Shown here: positions 31,984 through 41,893 of the stretch, in pieces
How positions within the stretch are numbered: position 1 is the first letter of the stretch
Layout of the letters: each line of letters starts with the position of its first letter
Source of the DNA: Blepharisma japonicum
Taxonomy: Eukaryota; Ciliophora; Heterotrichea; Heterotrichida; Blepharismidae
Reading direction: 5' to 3'
Assembly: GCA_949751835.1 (NCBI GenBank)
Contig: CATKHK010000047.1
Location: forward strand, 286,977-350,976
Length of the DNA stretch: 64,000 bases
Notes under the pieces: model-generated
Databases searched by the model: none
What the model saw: only the letters and a program-made list of their open reading frames with translations
Told to the model about the DNA's origin: nothing
Program-made: the position numbers and the translations under genes

Positions 31984-32743
31984 CGTATTCTTTGAAGAAA
32001 GTAGCAGAATCAAATGCAAACTTATCGACCCATTTTCTCATCTGTCTGTCGTGAAGTAGACATACGTCAGTTGGGAGTCTTAGAAGTTTAGGGTTGGGTT
32101 GGGCTTTCAATAGCTCTGTAAAATAAGCGTTATCAAATGTATTGGAATTAGTAGTCCATTCCCCTTCAAACCCGCTTCTGTCTTTATGAGCTAGCCCTAA
32201 TGTATGTGCTCCACTTAATGCGACGATTTCTTTATCATTAAATCCCATTCTTCCAAAAACAGTTCTGAGATGCTCAACTCCTAGCTTAGCGTCTGGCAAT
32301 CTTCCATCAGGGGTGCATTGGGAATCATCAGCAGCTTCTTTTCTTCCAAATCTGAAAGCGATTGCTGGGCCTTTGCAATATTCAACAGCAATATATCCTC
32401 CTGCTTGGATTAAATCAGCGTAATTTACATCTGGAAAGTCAGCCTTTATAATAACAATCTGGTCTCTTGCCCATGCAAGTCCAGCATTGGCACCATGGGC
32501 AAGCTCTTTGTCAAATCTGATACTTCCATTAGGACCACCAGTTTTAGTTGCTGCATCAAAAGTTCCTGCGTCATGCCATGCCAGACGCAAGAATAAAGGC
32601 ATTGCTGTCGTTTCATCGTAGAGCTTGTTGAATCTTGTTTGAAGCTTCTTGTAAACAGATTTTTTTGATGATAAAGTTCCGAAGTTTCTTAAAGCTGTGC
32701 TAAGCATATAATAATGGCAACTAATTAACAATCGTTTTAACAA
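31946..32743 (-). CDS. Class I haem peroxidase (ascorbate peroxidase/CCP type)
   Basis: Up to 265 residues. Distal site RLAWHDAGTFD, proximal site IVALSGAHTLGLAH, and FEGEWTTNSNTFDNAYFTEL (the proximal Trp of APX/CCP) are all present, as is the C-terminal LPTDVCLLHD...WVDKFA. It reduces H2O2 using ascorbate or cytochrome c. The N-terminus is basic and Ser-rich, so a mitochondrial location is plausible. Translation may start at the second ATG (32707, MLSTALRNFGTLSSKK), because the first 12 residues add little. Its 3' end overlaps a short opposite-strand frame. Confidence 0.93.
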   Translation of the reverse strand: MLKRLLISCHYYMLSTALRNFGTLSSKKSVYKKLQTRFNKLYDETTAMPLFLRLAWHDAGTFDAATKTGGPNGSIRFDKELAHGANAGLAWARDQIVIIKADFPDVNYADLIQAGGYIAVEYCKGPAIAFRFGRKEAADDSQCTPDGRLPDAKLGVEHLRTVFGRMGFNDKEIVALSGAHTLGLAHKDRSGFEGEWTTNSNTFDNAYFTELLKAQPNPKLLRLPTDVCLLHDRQMRKWVDKFAFDSATFFKEYAKAHKKLSELGN

Positions 32744-32827
32744 AATATGAATAAGCTGAAGAATTGTGTATAAAATAATTATAATGAAATTGCCTATTTA
32801 AAATGAATAATTTAAAACAGGAAAAAT

Positions 32828-33388
32828 TTATAGCTTTAATCTTGGAACTGACAGCTTTTTATCTGTAATGTTCTTTGGAAGGTTTAAATTTTTTGCTTCA
32901 TTTGCCTGCAGCAGTTCTTTTACTAGAGTGTCAAATTCTTGGCGGAGATTTTCCACTGTTTTTTGAGTCTCAGATCTAAGCTTTTCTGCGTTTTCCAATT
33001 GAGTTTTTAATAATAATCTAAGTTTTTTGTTATCGTCTGATAATTTTGCTAACTTCTTTGCATATTTTTCGTCAATTGGGATTTTTAAGTCAGGCTGGAG
33101 CTCGAGTTTTTGAGAGTAAGCAATAAGAGCGTCTCTTGATCGCTGTACTTGAAGCTGAAGCTGATCTCGCTGAGTAAGAAGATCTTCTATAAAAGATAGA
33201 GAAAAGGAATTTTGCTTCACCCTTATTACAACTTCTCTTGATTTTGTAATATCTTTTAGAGGGACAAGTGTAAAAAGTTCAATATCTTGCGCTTCGACAC
33301 CTAAAGAGTCAGCACATGAACTTGAAAGAGTTGAAATATCTGGGGAGTTCATTGAAAAAGCTGGGGTTAGCACAAAGCAAAAAGCCAT
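32828..33388 (-). CDS. Coiled-coil protein of unknown function
   Basis: 186 residues. After MAFCFVLTPAFSMNSPDIST, residues 60-165 form a nearly continuous heptad coiled coil (QRDQLQLQVQRSRDALIAYS, KYAKKLAKLSDDNKKLRLLL, ENLRQEFDTLVKELLQANEA). The ATG at residue 13 is an alternative start. No other domain; small structural or adaptor proteins of this kind are common in the cortex and cilia, but nothing in the sequence fixes the role. Confidence 0.75.
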   Translation of the reverse strand: MAFCFVLTPAFSMNSPDISTLSSSCADSLGVEAQDIELFTLVPLKDITKSREVVIRVKQNSFSLSFIEDLLTQRDQLQLQVQRSRDALIAYSQKLELQPDLKIPIDEKYAKKLAKLSDDNKKLRLLLKTQLENAEKLRSETQKTVENLRQEFDTLVKELLQANEAKNLNLPKNITDKKLSVPRLKL

Positions 33389-33764
33389 TGCAATAAAATT
33401 ATTTTAAATAAATTATTTCATTAGCCCAAAAACACTTAAAGATATTCCGCTTTAGTAATAGATTCATATTAATTTAATATTAAAATAAAAAGTTAATTGA
33501 AAATATGAAAATTATTTAGCATTATTTTAAACTTAATAATCTCGGCATTGAAGATTAAATAGCCTTACTTAAGAATTTCTTTAATTTATAAATCTAATAA
33601 TAAAATAATAAATATTAAAACTCTGATAAGAGAAATACTGATTAATAACTGTATTATTTAATTCAGATAAGATCTGATAGGATAATTTTTATTATGTCAA
33701 GTTTAAACAGTTTTATTTTTAGGGGGACTATTATCGAGTAATTTTTATAGCGGAAATCCAGCAA
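33389..33764. other. Intergenic upstream of the transposase-derived gene
   Basis: 376 bp, AT-rich. It contains TCTGATAAGAGA at 33622-33633, which recurs downstream of the next gene at 35623-35634. Nothing else recognised. Confidence 0.4.
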
Positions 33765-35579
33765 ATGAGCAAAAAATATAAAGAAAAATATAAATTCGCA
33801 GAAGAAAAAGAGTATTCAGATAATGAAGAAGAAGAAGAATGTGAAAATTCAGAAATTGCAAAAACTGAAATTCAATTGGATGCTGTGCCGGTAAGTGGTT
33901 TCTATAAGACAGAGTGCTTTTCTAAAGGTTCTATTATGGTATGCAAAGATAGAAATCAGCTAATGACGATGATTAAGTCCATGTGCAGCAGCGATAACAC
34001 TATAGTAAGAGGCGTCTTAAAGCACGGTCTTATGTGCGCATTCCATTGCTATTTTGCTAGCATACACAAGTATATGAGATTTCCTTCATTCGCACCTGAA
34101 ACCCCTTGCCCATTTCGTATGGTTTGATGCGCTAGAAAAAATAAATCGCGTTCAACTGAATTTTATTGTAAAGAAATAAACCCTTACCACAACCACCCAC
34201 AACTTACACAATCAGAAGTCGAAAAATTTACTGATAACTCTGCTTTGCCTGCCAATGTTAAAGATGAAATTATGCAGCTTTATAAACAAGGATTCGATCA
34301 ATTAGATATTTATGCGGCACTTAAAGAAAGTTATCCAAACCTTAATCTTACTCATAAAAGCGTTAATGTGTTTATAGAGGGAGAGAACAGGAAAATCAGA
34401 CTTGCCATGACTTATCATGAAGTTATTTTGAGAAATATTGCCGAAGATGGAATGACAATAATAAACAACCCTAAGAAAGAAAGAATTTTTGTTACAAGTA
34501 AAGATCGAGTTTTAATGTGAAATTCTATGATTGATATTTTATTTATTGAGACTTCACAGCAAATTCATCCTTATTTTGGGTCATGCATTTTAATATTAAC
34601 TGTTGATAAGCACGGTGCAAACTGCCTACTTGCTGCATCATTTTCTAAAGAAGTAAAGGAAGAAAACTATCTCTGAGCATTCAATAAGTTCAAAGCTCAA
34701 GGCTTCCTAGACCCCCAAACAATTCTAACAGATTCAAATGGAATTCAATACAGTGCTATAAAAGAGTGTTTTCCAAGCAGCACTATCTTATTCAGCTTCA
34801 TGAGACTTGCAAAAAGGATAGACATTGACGTTCCAAGAAAATGTCGATTTATAGCTTATAAATTAGCCAATTTTATTAAAGCAGACACTGAAGAAGAGCT
34901 CACCGATGCTTGGCTGAAATTAATGACTGATTTTCCCCATTTAATTAGCAATGAAAAGTTGCTTCAAATTTACGATCAAAAAGAACAATGGGCGAAATAC
35001 TCCACAAGCAATTTTTTTACAGCTGGGTTATGTAATAATAAACGACTGAAATGCATGGAAACTTGCACCAGAGAAATATTAAAAAGTGTCAAAAGAGACT
35101 TAAACATCAAAATTTTTTCTCAGTATGAATATATGTCAAAAAAAGATGAAGGAGCTATATGTGTGAAAAGCCTTAGTTTAAAAAATGTCAGAATTTTAGA
35201 AGAACTAGTGCTTCATGTCAATGGAATTCAATTTATTTTCACGGATTACTGTATATTACGAGTATTGAGTGCAATTAAAGACTTAGAGTACTGCAGCTTG
35301 TGCTCTATTGTAGAAGATGATATTGTTGAAGTAGGAGATGCGAGTGGAAAGCAATTAAAAATATTTGAAGTAAATCTAGATTTTCATCTTTGCACTTGTA
35401 AAAGAGCTATCAAATATGGAATACCTTGTACTCATATGCTTTATGTTTGCCGAGGAAGAAAATTAAACCTCTTTCAATACATTCTTGAAAATACTTCTAA
35501 AAGATGGCTTTTGAGTGAAAATATTGGCAAAACGAATGAACAGTTACTAGAAAAAGCAATAGAATGCAAAATTAAATAA
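33765..35579 (+). CDS. MULE (Mutator-like) transposase-derived protein
   Basis: 604 residues in one frame, TGA as Trp (RMVWCARK, VLMWNSM, NYLWAFNK). An acidic N-terminus is followed by a WRKY/FAR1-like zinc-binding segment (ETPCPFRMVW ... FYCKEINPYHNHPQ), then the MULE transposase core at about 255-350 (DILFIETSQQI ... EENYLWAFNKFKAQG ... ILTDSNGIQYSAIKECFP), and an intact SWIM finger CTCKRAIKYGIPCTH (C543, C545, C555, H557). The first catalytic Asp is Glu (E262), the second Asp is kept (D323), and the usual LCxxH after the second is LFSF. No stop or frameshift, so selection has kept it open. It probably is a domesticated, DNA-binding protein like plant FAR1/FHY3. Possible terminal repeats were not found. 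Confidence 0.87.
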
Positions 35580-35784
35580 TTTTTACTTATCTTTAAATTA
35601 ATAAAAAATTTTAAGGATTAATTCTGATAAGAGATTTTCACCCTAATCACAAGTTTAATAAGAATTTTTATAATACGAGTTGATTTTCAACTATAGCTTC
35701 TACATATTTAAATCCGAAAGTGACAGAAACCTATTTAAATCCTGCTTCCAAACCTGAAACAGTTTCTTAGTGCTAATTATTTCA

Positions 35785-36231
35785 TTATTTATTATTACAT
35801 TTTTGATACTTCCAAACGATTTTGTCTTTGATCTTGATATTAAGGTCCTTCTCACAAATTTCATCCCAATCCCATTGGGAATTATTTATATAGACGACCC
35901 ACATTTTTCCTTTATATGGGGAAGTCTCATCTTCAATTTCAATTCCCATAAGTTTCTGAACAAAATATTCGAATCTGTCCTTTGATTTATTATATCTGGA
36001 TATGAAATTTGAATCTAATTCTTCATCAAATTCGGTTTCAAAGCATAATAAATTCATAAGAGTAGTGAAGGATATTTTATCCTTAAATGCAGGATATTTG
36101 TATTCGTAGCAGTCACCTTTGTTCGGTAGTTGGATTTGAATTATGAAATCATCATCATATGGAAGTTTTATGGCCGATTTCTGCTTTTCCTGCATTTCAA
36201 CTTGTGAAGAAACTGATGTTGAACTTCCCAT
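35785..36231 (-). CDS. Unknown protein with a myristoylation-type N-terminus
   Basis: 148 residues starting MGSSTSVSSQVEMQEKQKSA; Gly2 and Ser6 fit the N-myristoylation pattern. Middle and C-terminal parts look folded (ISFTTLMNLLCFETEFDEEL, MWVVYINNSQWDWDEIC, NIKIKDKIVWKYQKC). The end resembles the Tyr/Trp-rich DUF4430-type fold, but this is a weak impression. Membrane association through a lipid anchor is an inference. The stop is TAA and no intron is seen. Confidence 0.7.
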   Translation of the reverse strand: MGSSTSVSSQVEMQEKQKSAIKLPYDDDFIIQIQLPNKGDCYEYKYPAFKDKISFTTLMNLLCFETEFDEELDSNFISRYNKSKDRFEYFVQKLMGIEIEDETSPYKGKMWVVYINNSQWDWDEICEKDLNIKIKDKIVWKYQKCNNK

Positions 36232-37024
36232 TATTTTTTATAATATTGCACCATTTTTGAAAAATAAGTCAACTCTTGGCTGGCGAACAAATGCTATTAA
36301 AAGGAACTATTTATTGAGAATAGCAATTTTATATGTTGGTATTTGCCTATAGGGATTGAAATTTGTTGAGAAATATTTTTAAGTGGAATCAGATATGATT
36401 TAAGATTTATTTTAACAAACTTATAAAATTTTTATAAGGTAAATTAATTTTTGCAAGTAGTAGCACAGAATTTCATTTATGAAGTAATTATGGCTTAATA
36501 TCAATAGTTTAACCTAGGAAGGACTTTAGAAAAAAAAAGTTAAAATGTTCGAACTGCTATGAAAGATTATTTCATATAAAATATTAGTCGGCAGAGTGAT
36601 TTAATTTTATAAAAGTTTGCTAAATCATTTGTTTGATGTGCAAATATAGGGAAAGCAATAGCTTCTACAATTATTCAATTCTTGCTTAAGCAAAGTGCCA
36701 TAATCATAATTTTATTTTTTGTGTAAAAATGAAGCTTAGGTTGTTTGTAAAGAAAAATATTTTAAAGATTCGAAGTTAGTTGCTAAAAAGATTCTAATAA
36801 TTTTTATTGCATTGACCTCAATTATACTTTTAATAGCAGTTATTTTGTGTTGTCTTTTACTTACCCTACTCGGTGCATCAAATATCCACTATAATGAATC
36901 AAATAAGCATTAGCTCTGCATTTAGAGCTAGCTTGACATGTAAAAATGTTCAAACAAAGAGCAGCTTATATAATATTTTACTGAATAAAAAATTAAGCTA
37001 TTATTTTTAGCTGAGATTTCCTAT
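36232..37024. other. AT-rich intergenic region
   Basis: 793 bp between two minus-strand genes. A plus-strand frame from about 36782 to TAG at 36911-36913 reads a good hydrophobic helix (KKILIIFIALTSIILLIAVI then LCCLLLTLLG), but it has no in-frame ATG and no intron that would supply one. It could be the remnant or last exon of a small membrane protein. Nothing else recognised. Confidence 0.4.
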
Positions 37025-37555
37025 TTAAATCGTATAAAGAACTTTTTCATCGAAGTGCTTTTTGAACTCCAAACTAGATTCCTGCCCAATCAATTCTTTA
37101 AATTTCCTCCCAATCTCCATTGCAATGCTTTCTTCAATTGTGTCTATCCATAAGCAAATTCTGAATCTCTTCATGCGGACACACATTTCAGTTCCACATA
37201 TATGAGACATCGACTCCAAAAAAAAGCATCCAATTAATCCTAGTTGTGTATTAAGCCATTGCTCATTGATTTTTTCCAAGTATTCAGTCCTGAGAATTCA
37301 TGCTCCTCCATTTGCGTTTGTTGGGTGTTCCCACTCAGGCAATATATCACCTTTAAACAAGTAATAATCCCCTCTTCCATAAATATCTGTGGGGACTTTG
37401 ATATTATTGTAAACTTGCCAAAAGTCTTCAGCTTCTTTAAATGTGCTAAGCTTTTTAAGACGTTCTTCCCAGGCTTGAAGAGTAATTTGTTGGCTGGTTT
37501 TCTTCTTGCTCCTAGTTACGTAAAGTGACCAGGGATATTCAAGCTCATGTCCCAT
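37025..37555 (-). CDS. EIF4E: Translation initiation factor eIF4E
   Basis: 176 residues, TGA as Trp (NGGAW), frame continuous from 37555 to TAA at 37025. LEYPWSLYV at the start, LSTFKEAEDFWQVYNNI, DYYLFKGDILPEWEHPTNAN and GGAWIL are eIF4E landmarks. Cap-stacking Trp are W29 and W75, with E76 behind the second; W46 is the eIF4G-contact Trp. The long flexible N-terminal extension of animal eIF4E is missing, so this is a short form near the minimal core. It binds the mRNA cap and recruits the ribosome. Confidence 0.93.
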
Positions 37556-38192
37556 TAAATAAACACCTTAAAGAATAATTATGGATTAATTTATAATTTT
37601 AATAAAAAGAAACTTTTATACAAAGAATAATCAAGATTTATTTGCGATTTCTCATCTCGCATAATTATGATTGACTAAAATCAAATTTTTTATATATTAA
37701 TGTTTTGCTAGAAAATTAAGATCTTCTAAATACGCACTTTGCATTACCGTAAAATTTTTTAAGTAAGTAATTAATGGAATAGGTTTTATATTATAAAAAA
37801 TGTATCTACTCCTTATACAGAATGGAAAATGATTACTTATCAGATTATTTTTTCTGATATTTGAAATTAATTTAATATCGTTTATATCTATAGATAAAGT
37901 CTGCCTCATTCTTAAGCTATTTGTTAATTTTAAAGCATTAAGAAATTATCTCATACAATGCAAAACTTAATTTTAATATTTGTTGTGAAATTCATGTTTT
38001 TAGGATAAATTATTTATATCTCCATATTTTTACACTTATTTCTTATTAACTCTCTTATCTGAACAGCTTCACAAAAATTTTTACTTTTTTTGTTAAAAAT
38101 GGGCTAATAATCCATGCTAATGTAAATGGACCAGCACCTGGTCCAGTAACAGTGCTATATAAAGGGCAAAAATATTTATTTATAAAACTTAA
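37556..38192. other. Intergenic, one doubtful small frame
   Basis: 637 bp between divergent eIF4E and GDT1 genes. A minus-strand frame at 37697-37909 (MRQTLSIDINDIKLISNIRK, 70 residues) has ATG and stop but no motif, and composition close to the surroundings; I do not trust it as a gene. A hairpin lies at 38127-38145. Confidence 0.4.
38127..38145. other. Perfect 8-bp hairpin in the GDT1 5' region
   Basis: TGGACCAG (38127-38134) and CTGGTCCA (38138-38145) with a 3-nt loop, GC-rich in an AT-rich surrounding and 47 bp before the GDT1 start codon. It may be an RNA structure in the 5' leader or a protein binding site. Confidence 0.4.
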
Positions 38193-38822
38193 ATGACTGA
38201 CACAAGAGCTATCATCTCAACTGGATCTCCATTAGAAACAATCGGAAGTTCCCTTCTGACAATCTTTATTGCTGAAATTGGTGACAGAACCTTCTTTATA
38301 ATCGCAGTTTTAGCTATGACTTACTCAAGATCAGCTATCTTCCTAGGAAATCAACTGACTATGACCTTCATTGCTGTAATTGCAGCATTTATCGGAGGAG
38401 CGGTTATTTATTTAATCGATCCTTTCTGGGTTGCAATTGCTTCATGTGTAATGTTTTTGGTATATGCAATTTTGTCATTTTATGAAGCATATGCTGGAGA
38501 AAGCGAAAAAATTGAAGGAGATAACCAGGAACCATTAATATCATATCCAACTTGGTTTAAAACATTTTGAAAAACTGCTGCAATGGTATTTTTTGCTGAA
38601 TGGGGTGATAAATCAAACACAAGCATAATGGCACTAGCTGCATTGTCAAATCCTATTTTTGTCGCAATTGGAGCAATTATGGGTTTTGCAATAATTGGAT
38701 TTTTAGCAGTAATTCTGGGGAAAGTTATTGGAAAGCATATACCTGAAAAGATCGTGAAAATAGCAGCAGGAGTGTTATACCTTGTGTTTGCTGCTTTAAC
38801 ATTGGCACTTTTATTCATATAA
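38193..38822 (+). CDS. GDT1: GDT1/TMEM165-family cation transporter
   Basis: 209 residues, TGA as Trp (KTFWKTAAM). Two copies of the family's E-x-G-D-K/R-T/S motif: EIGDRT (28-33) and EWGDKS (136-141), each in the first helix of a three-helix half, giving six transmembrane segments in an inverted duplication. Members move Ca2+ or Mn2+ in exchange for H+ at the Golgi or acidic stores; TMEM165 supports glycosylation. The half-linker (AYAGESEKIEGDNQEPLISY) is short and acidic. A hairpin sits just upstream. Confidence 0.94.
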
Positions 38823-38850
38823 AATAATTAAAAAGAAATTAAAACGTAAT

Positions 38851-39450
38851 TTAACTACTACAACATTGGTTGCTAGGTGGAGATTTATGTCTTTGGCTTA
38901 AAGTTTCTGTGGTAGCTGCGTTATCTTGTAGAGCAGCAGGATCATGCATGATAATCATTTCCGAAAGAGTATTAAATGCTTCTACTACATTTTTGCCAGT
39001 TTTAGCACTAACCATAATAAAAGGGATCCCATAAGAATCCGCAAGGGATTTGCCTTCAGGATATTCGTTTTGATCTATCAAATCCATTTTATTCCCTACA
39101 AGGATAATTGCCACTTTGGGATCGGCCTTGGCACGGATTTGTTTCATCCAGCTTTCTACATGCTCAAGGGAAGTCTTATCAGTCAAGTCAAACACTAAAA
39201 CAATCCCATTTGCTCGCCTATAAAATGTGCTGGCGAGAGTTCGGTGGTATCTTTCTTGTCCTGCGGTATCCCATACTTGAAGCTTTATTGCTCTTCCTGA
39301 AATTTCAGCGTATTTTGTTTTATATTCGATTCCTATTGTAGGCATAGTGGTTTTCGGAAATTCATCTTCTGAAAAACGGAGGAGAATTGAAGTTTTTCCA
39401 ACACTAGCGTCTCCCAATGTAAGGATTTTTAAAGTAGGGAGTTCTTCCAT
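38851..39450 (-). CDS. Rab-family small GTPase
   Basis: 199 residues. G boxes: GDASVGKTS (P-loop), TIGIEYKTK (switch I), WDTAGQERYH (switch II), NKMD, SAK. The Rab signature residues fit the Rab1/8/10 branch but not well enough to name a subtype. A C-terminal cysteine pair close to the end (NQCCSS) is the prenylation site. It controls a vesicle transport step. It is convergent with GDT1, 28 bp away. Confidence 0.93.
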   Translation of the reverse strand: MEELPTLKILTLGDASVGKTSILLRFSEDEFPKTTMPTIGIEYKTKYAEISGRAIKLQVWDTAGQERYHRTLASTFYRRANGIVLVFDLTDKTSLEHVESWMKQIRAKADPKVAIILVGNKMDLIDQNEYPEGKSLADSYGIPFIMVSAKTGKNVVEAFNTLSEMIIMHDPAALQDNAATTETLSQRHKSPPSNQCCSS

Positions 39451-39821
39451 TTAATAAACTATACGAGATCACATTTTTTTGTATATTTAATTTGAGATGA
39501 TTAATATATTTCACAGACTTAAATTAGTTAAATGCTATTGAGTATCTTTTTTACTCGCGATTTCTTTCGCCCTGTTTCTTCTTCACTCAACTTGCTGATC
39601 TTGATCCAGAGGAATGCCCGGTGGACGACCTATCTGAGTTGTCCAGATTCCTCTAATAAATCTAGAGTAAAGTGGCCTGGGTTACCTTATATTTTAACAA
39701 AACAATATGTAAAATGTGAGTTTTTATTTAACTGCTAACTCTGATTCTAAGTTCATCAGCTAAAATAATAAAAATCGCTATTTGAATCTATATTTTAAAT
39801 TTTATCAATTTTTTATTTATA
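39451..39821. other. Gap with a GC-richer, coding-like island
   Basis: 371 bp between two minus-strand genes. About 39535-39690 is clearly richer in G and C. On the minus strand a frame without ATG (39535-39681) reads RFIRGIWTTQIGRPPGIPLD and on to DQDQQVEWRRNRAKEIASKK with a TGA-Trp, which looks like real protein. On the plus strand an ATG frame (39532-39738) is also open. The island also contains a hairpin (39608-39654). A small gene with an unseen first exon or a structured RNA are both possible. Confidence 0.4.
39608..39654. other. Two-part inverted repeat in the GC-richer island
   Basis: AGAGGAAT (39608-39615) pairs perfectly with ATTCCTCT (39647-39654), and inside it TGGAC (39622-39626) pairs with GTCCA (39641-39645). 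This gives a stem of 8 + 5 bp with an asymmetric internal loop. No known RNA family recognised. Confidence 0.35.
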
Positions 39822-40421
39822 TTACAGAGGTCTTCTGCACATAGGGCAAGCCTTTTTTCTTTGTATTCATTCTTCAAGGCAATTTCTGTGGAATCAATGA
39901 TTGCATTGCAAAACAACGCTTTCTCTTACTTCATGATCCATGCATATAGAGCAAATCTCTCCTTCAGGCATAGGAGCCAACAACTCTCTTAAGCCATCAA
40001 CAGTTTCCTGCAATTCTCTTCTCTTCCTTTTCCTATAGCAAAATCATAGCAGCACATAAATCGTCATCATAATGCATTTAAAATAAGTCATAGCGCAAAG
40101 GCAAATAGCTAATATTCCCATTATACTATGTATAACACAATTTCTTTCTCTTATTATTTCAATTGACATGGCGACTGCAAAAATCATCCTTAGGCTTAAT
40201 AATCATTACCTTTCACATGATGCTAGCATAATGTTCACAAACCAAGAAGAAATGTGACGCTGTCCTCCATTTACATAGCATACAACACCAATATTGAACA
40301 AAAGCTCGTAAAAATCAATTCCGCCAAACATAATCAGATAAATAAATATAAAGTTTGAGCATCCACTTGGGTAGAATATCAAAACGAATGTGATTGCAGC
40401 GATCTTTATAAGACTCAACAT
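39822..40421 (-). CDS. Membrane-anchored RING-H2 E3 ligase
   Basis: 194 residues after removing a 15-nt intron at 40195-40209 (GTAATGATTATTAAG). The N-terminal 125 residues contain four hydrophobic segments (around IAAITFVLIF, IFIYLIMFGG, IMGILAICLCAMTYF, MMTIYVLLWFCY with Trp from TGA). The C-terminal RING-H2 runs from CSICMDHEVRESV through CNHWFHRNC and CLEEW to CPMC; two Trp of the RING are TGA. It resembles the many membrane RING-H2 ligases that ubiquitinate membrane proteins. Without the introns and the TGA code this gene would be invisible. Confidence 0.85.
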
Positions 40422-40588
40422 TAATATAGCATTATTATGGAATAATAAATGGGAAAATTATAGGATGGTTTTAATTATTAAGTCAAATGTAAATTATTTA
40501 TTTTCCAATGGCATGCATATAGGTTATGCCATGAGCGTGAGTATTTATAATAAGTGGATAAATTATAATAAATAATTTAATAAATTAA

Positions 40589-41845
40589 ATTATTGTTCAC
40601 AAGAAAAATGAAGTCATTGGCGAAGTTCAACAGTCTCAAATTCTTTTAAATAGATGGAGAATATTTAGGCTTACCTCAGCCATATTCTCTGCTGTTTCAG
40701 TTTTTCCAGCCGGTACCGATTATGAAATGAGATTTTCTGAGAGCAGAAATGCTGAAAATTGTAGCCTTGATGCAGATCACAGTTCATCTCCAAGAATTTT
40801 AGTAATGGTCCTTTGCCTCATTTCAATTATTCTACTAATACCTTATCGTTATTATTACATTAAATGAAGAAGACATTTACCTTCAACTTATCGAGAACTC
40901 CCTTGCCTTGCAAAAATTTCTCTATCAGAGTTTTCTAAATTGAAAAAGAAAGCTACCTGAAAAGATTATTTAGGTGGAGACACAATTTTCGCGTTTTGTG
41001 TAAATATTATTTTTCCTTATCCTGGATTTAATGCCACATTTACACTTCGGCAACAAATACTATATGAAGAAGTCAATATTTGTTATTTCTGAGCTGAATT
41101 ATTTTATGCCCTTATGTTTTTCAGATGAGCATTTTTAATATTTGTATTATTCAATTATGGAAGTTATCAGAATCCTATTGCTATGAGATATTGTCAGAAA
41201 TATGATGTTCCAATAAGTCCTTATTTTTCGCTAAAATGCTATGTAAACCAAAACCCTATGGCCATGCTCTTTCTTTTCTTATTATTACCAGGAACTTTGA
41301 TATTCGCGTCAACAATGAGAATTTTTGAAAGGCCAATGAAAAGGCCTGCTGTTGATTTTGACTCTCCTGGAAATGCTATATGGAATGTAATTGTAACCAT
41401 TTTTACAATTGGATATGGAGACTTTTTTCCGGTTACTAATTTGGGAAGAATAACAATTGCTTTAAGCTCATTTCTTGGTAGTGTTGTGCTTTCTTTTTTG
41501 TTTGTGACACTTACTCATATCTTTACACTTACAAGCAATGAAGAAAAAGCTTTAAAAGGAATTCTGCTAAGCAATTCAGCAGTAGCAACTATTAAAAGGG
41601 CTTTAACTTATACAATATCCAGATTTAGCACATCTGATGAAAAAAGCAGTGCGTGAGATTCTGTGCAAACTCAAACACGGTCATTCAATAAAACTAGAGA
41701 AGAACTGGGGGTTGATGCAGATGATAACGAAACAAAATTAAATGAACTTTCTGAGAGAGTTTTAAATGTTGAAGCCAATCTTGAAAAAATCAAAAGTTCG
41801 ATTGCTTTATTGTCACAAAAATTCGATACTTTGAAAAAAAGATAA
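40589..41845 (+). CDS. K+ channel subunit (SK-like), start unresolved
   Basis: An open frame of 418 codons with no ATG before codon 47 (40727), although the part upstream is coding-like (KNEVIGEVQQSQILLNRWRI) and holds the first membrane helix. Six transmembrane segments fit, with a pore loop and selectivity filter IFTIGYGDFFPVT before the last, then a C-terminal coiled coil (NELSERVLNVEANLEKIKSS). The spacing and C-terminal coil resemble small-conductance Ca2+-activated (SK) channels. TGA gives Trp at several positions, for example FFRWAFLIF. The true start may lie in an upstream exon; I list the open frame. Confidence 0.8.
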
Positions 41846-41893
41846 TATTTACTATAATTTTGCTGTTTTCTCAATTAATTCAGTTTAATTAAT

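Noticed and set aside
33389-35784. Terminal inverted repeats around the transposase-derived gene
   Set aside because: Flanks compared by eye show no convincing inverted repeat; only a 12-bp direct repeat remains, reported as a weak finding.
37697-37909. 70-codon minus-strand frame
   Set aside because: AT-rich composition, no motif, no support besides ATG and stop; kept only as a note in the intergenic entry.
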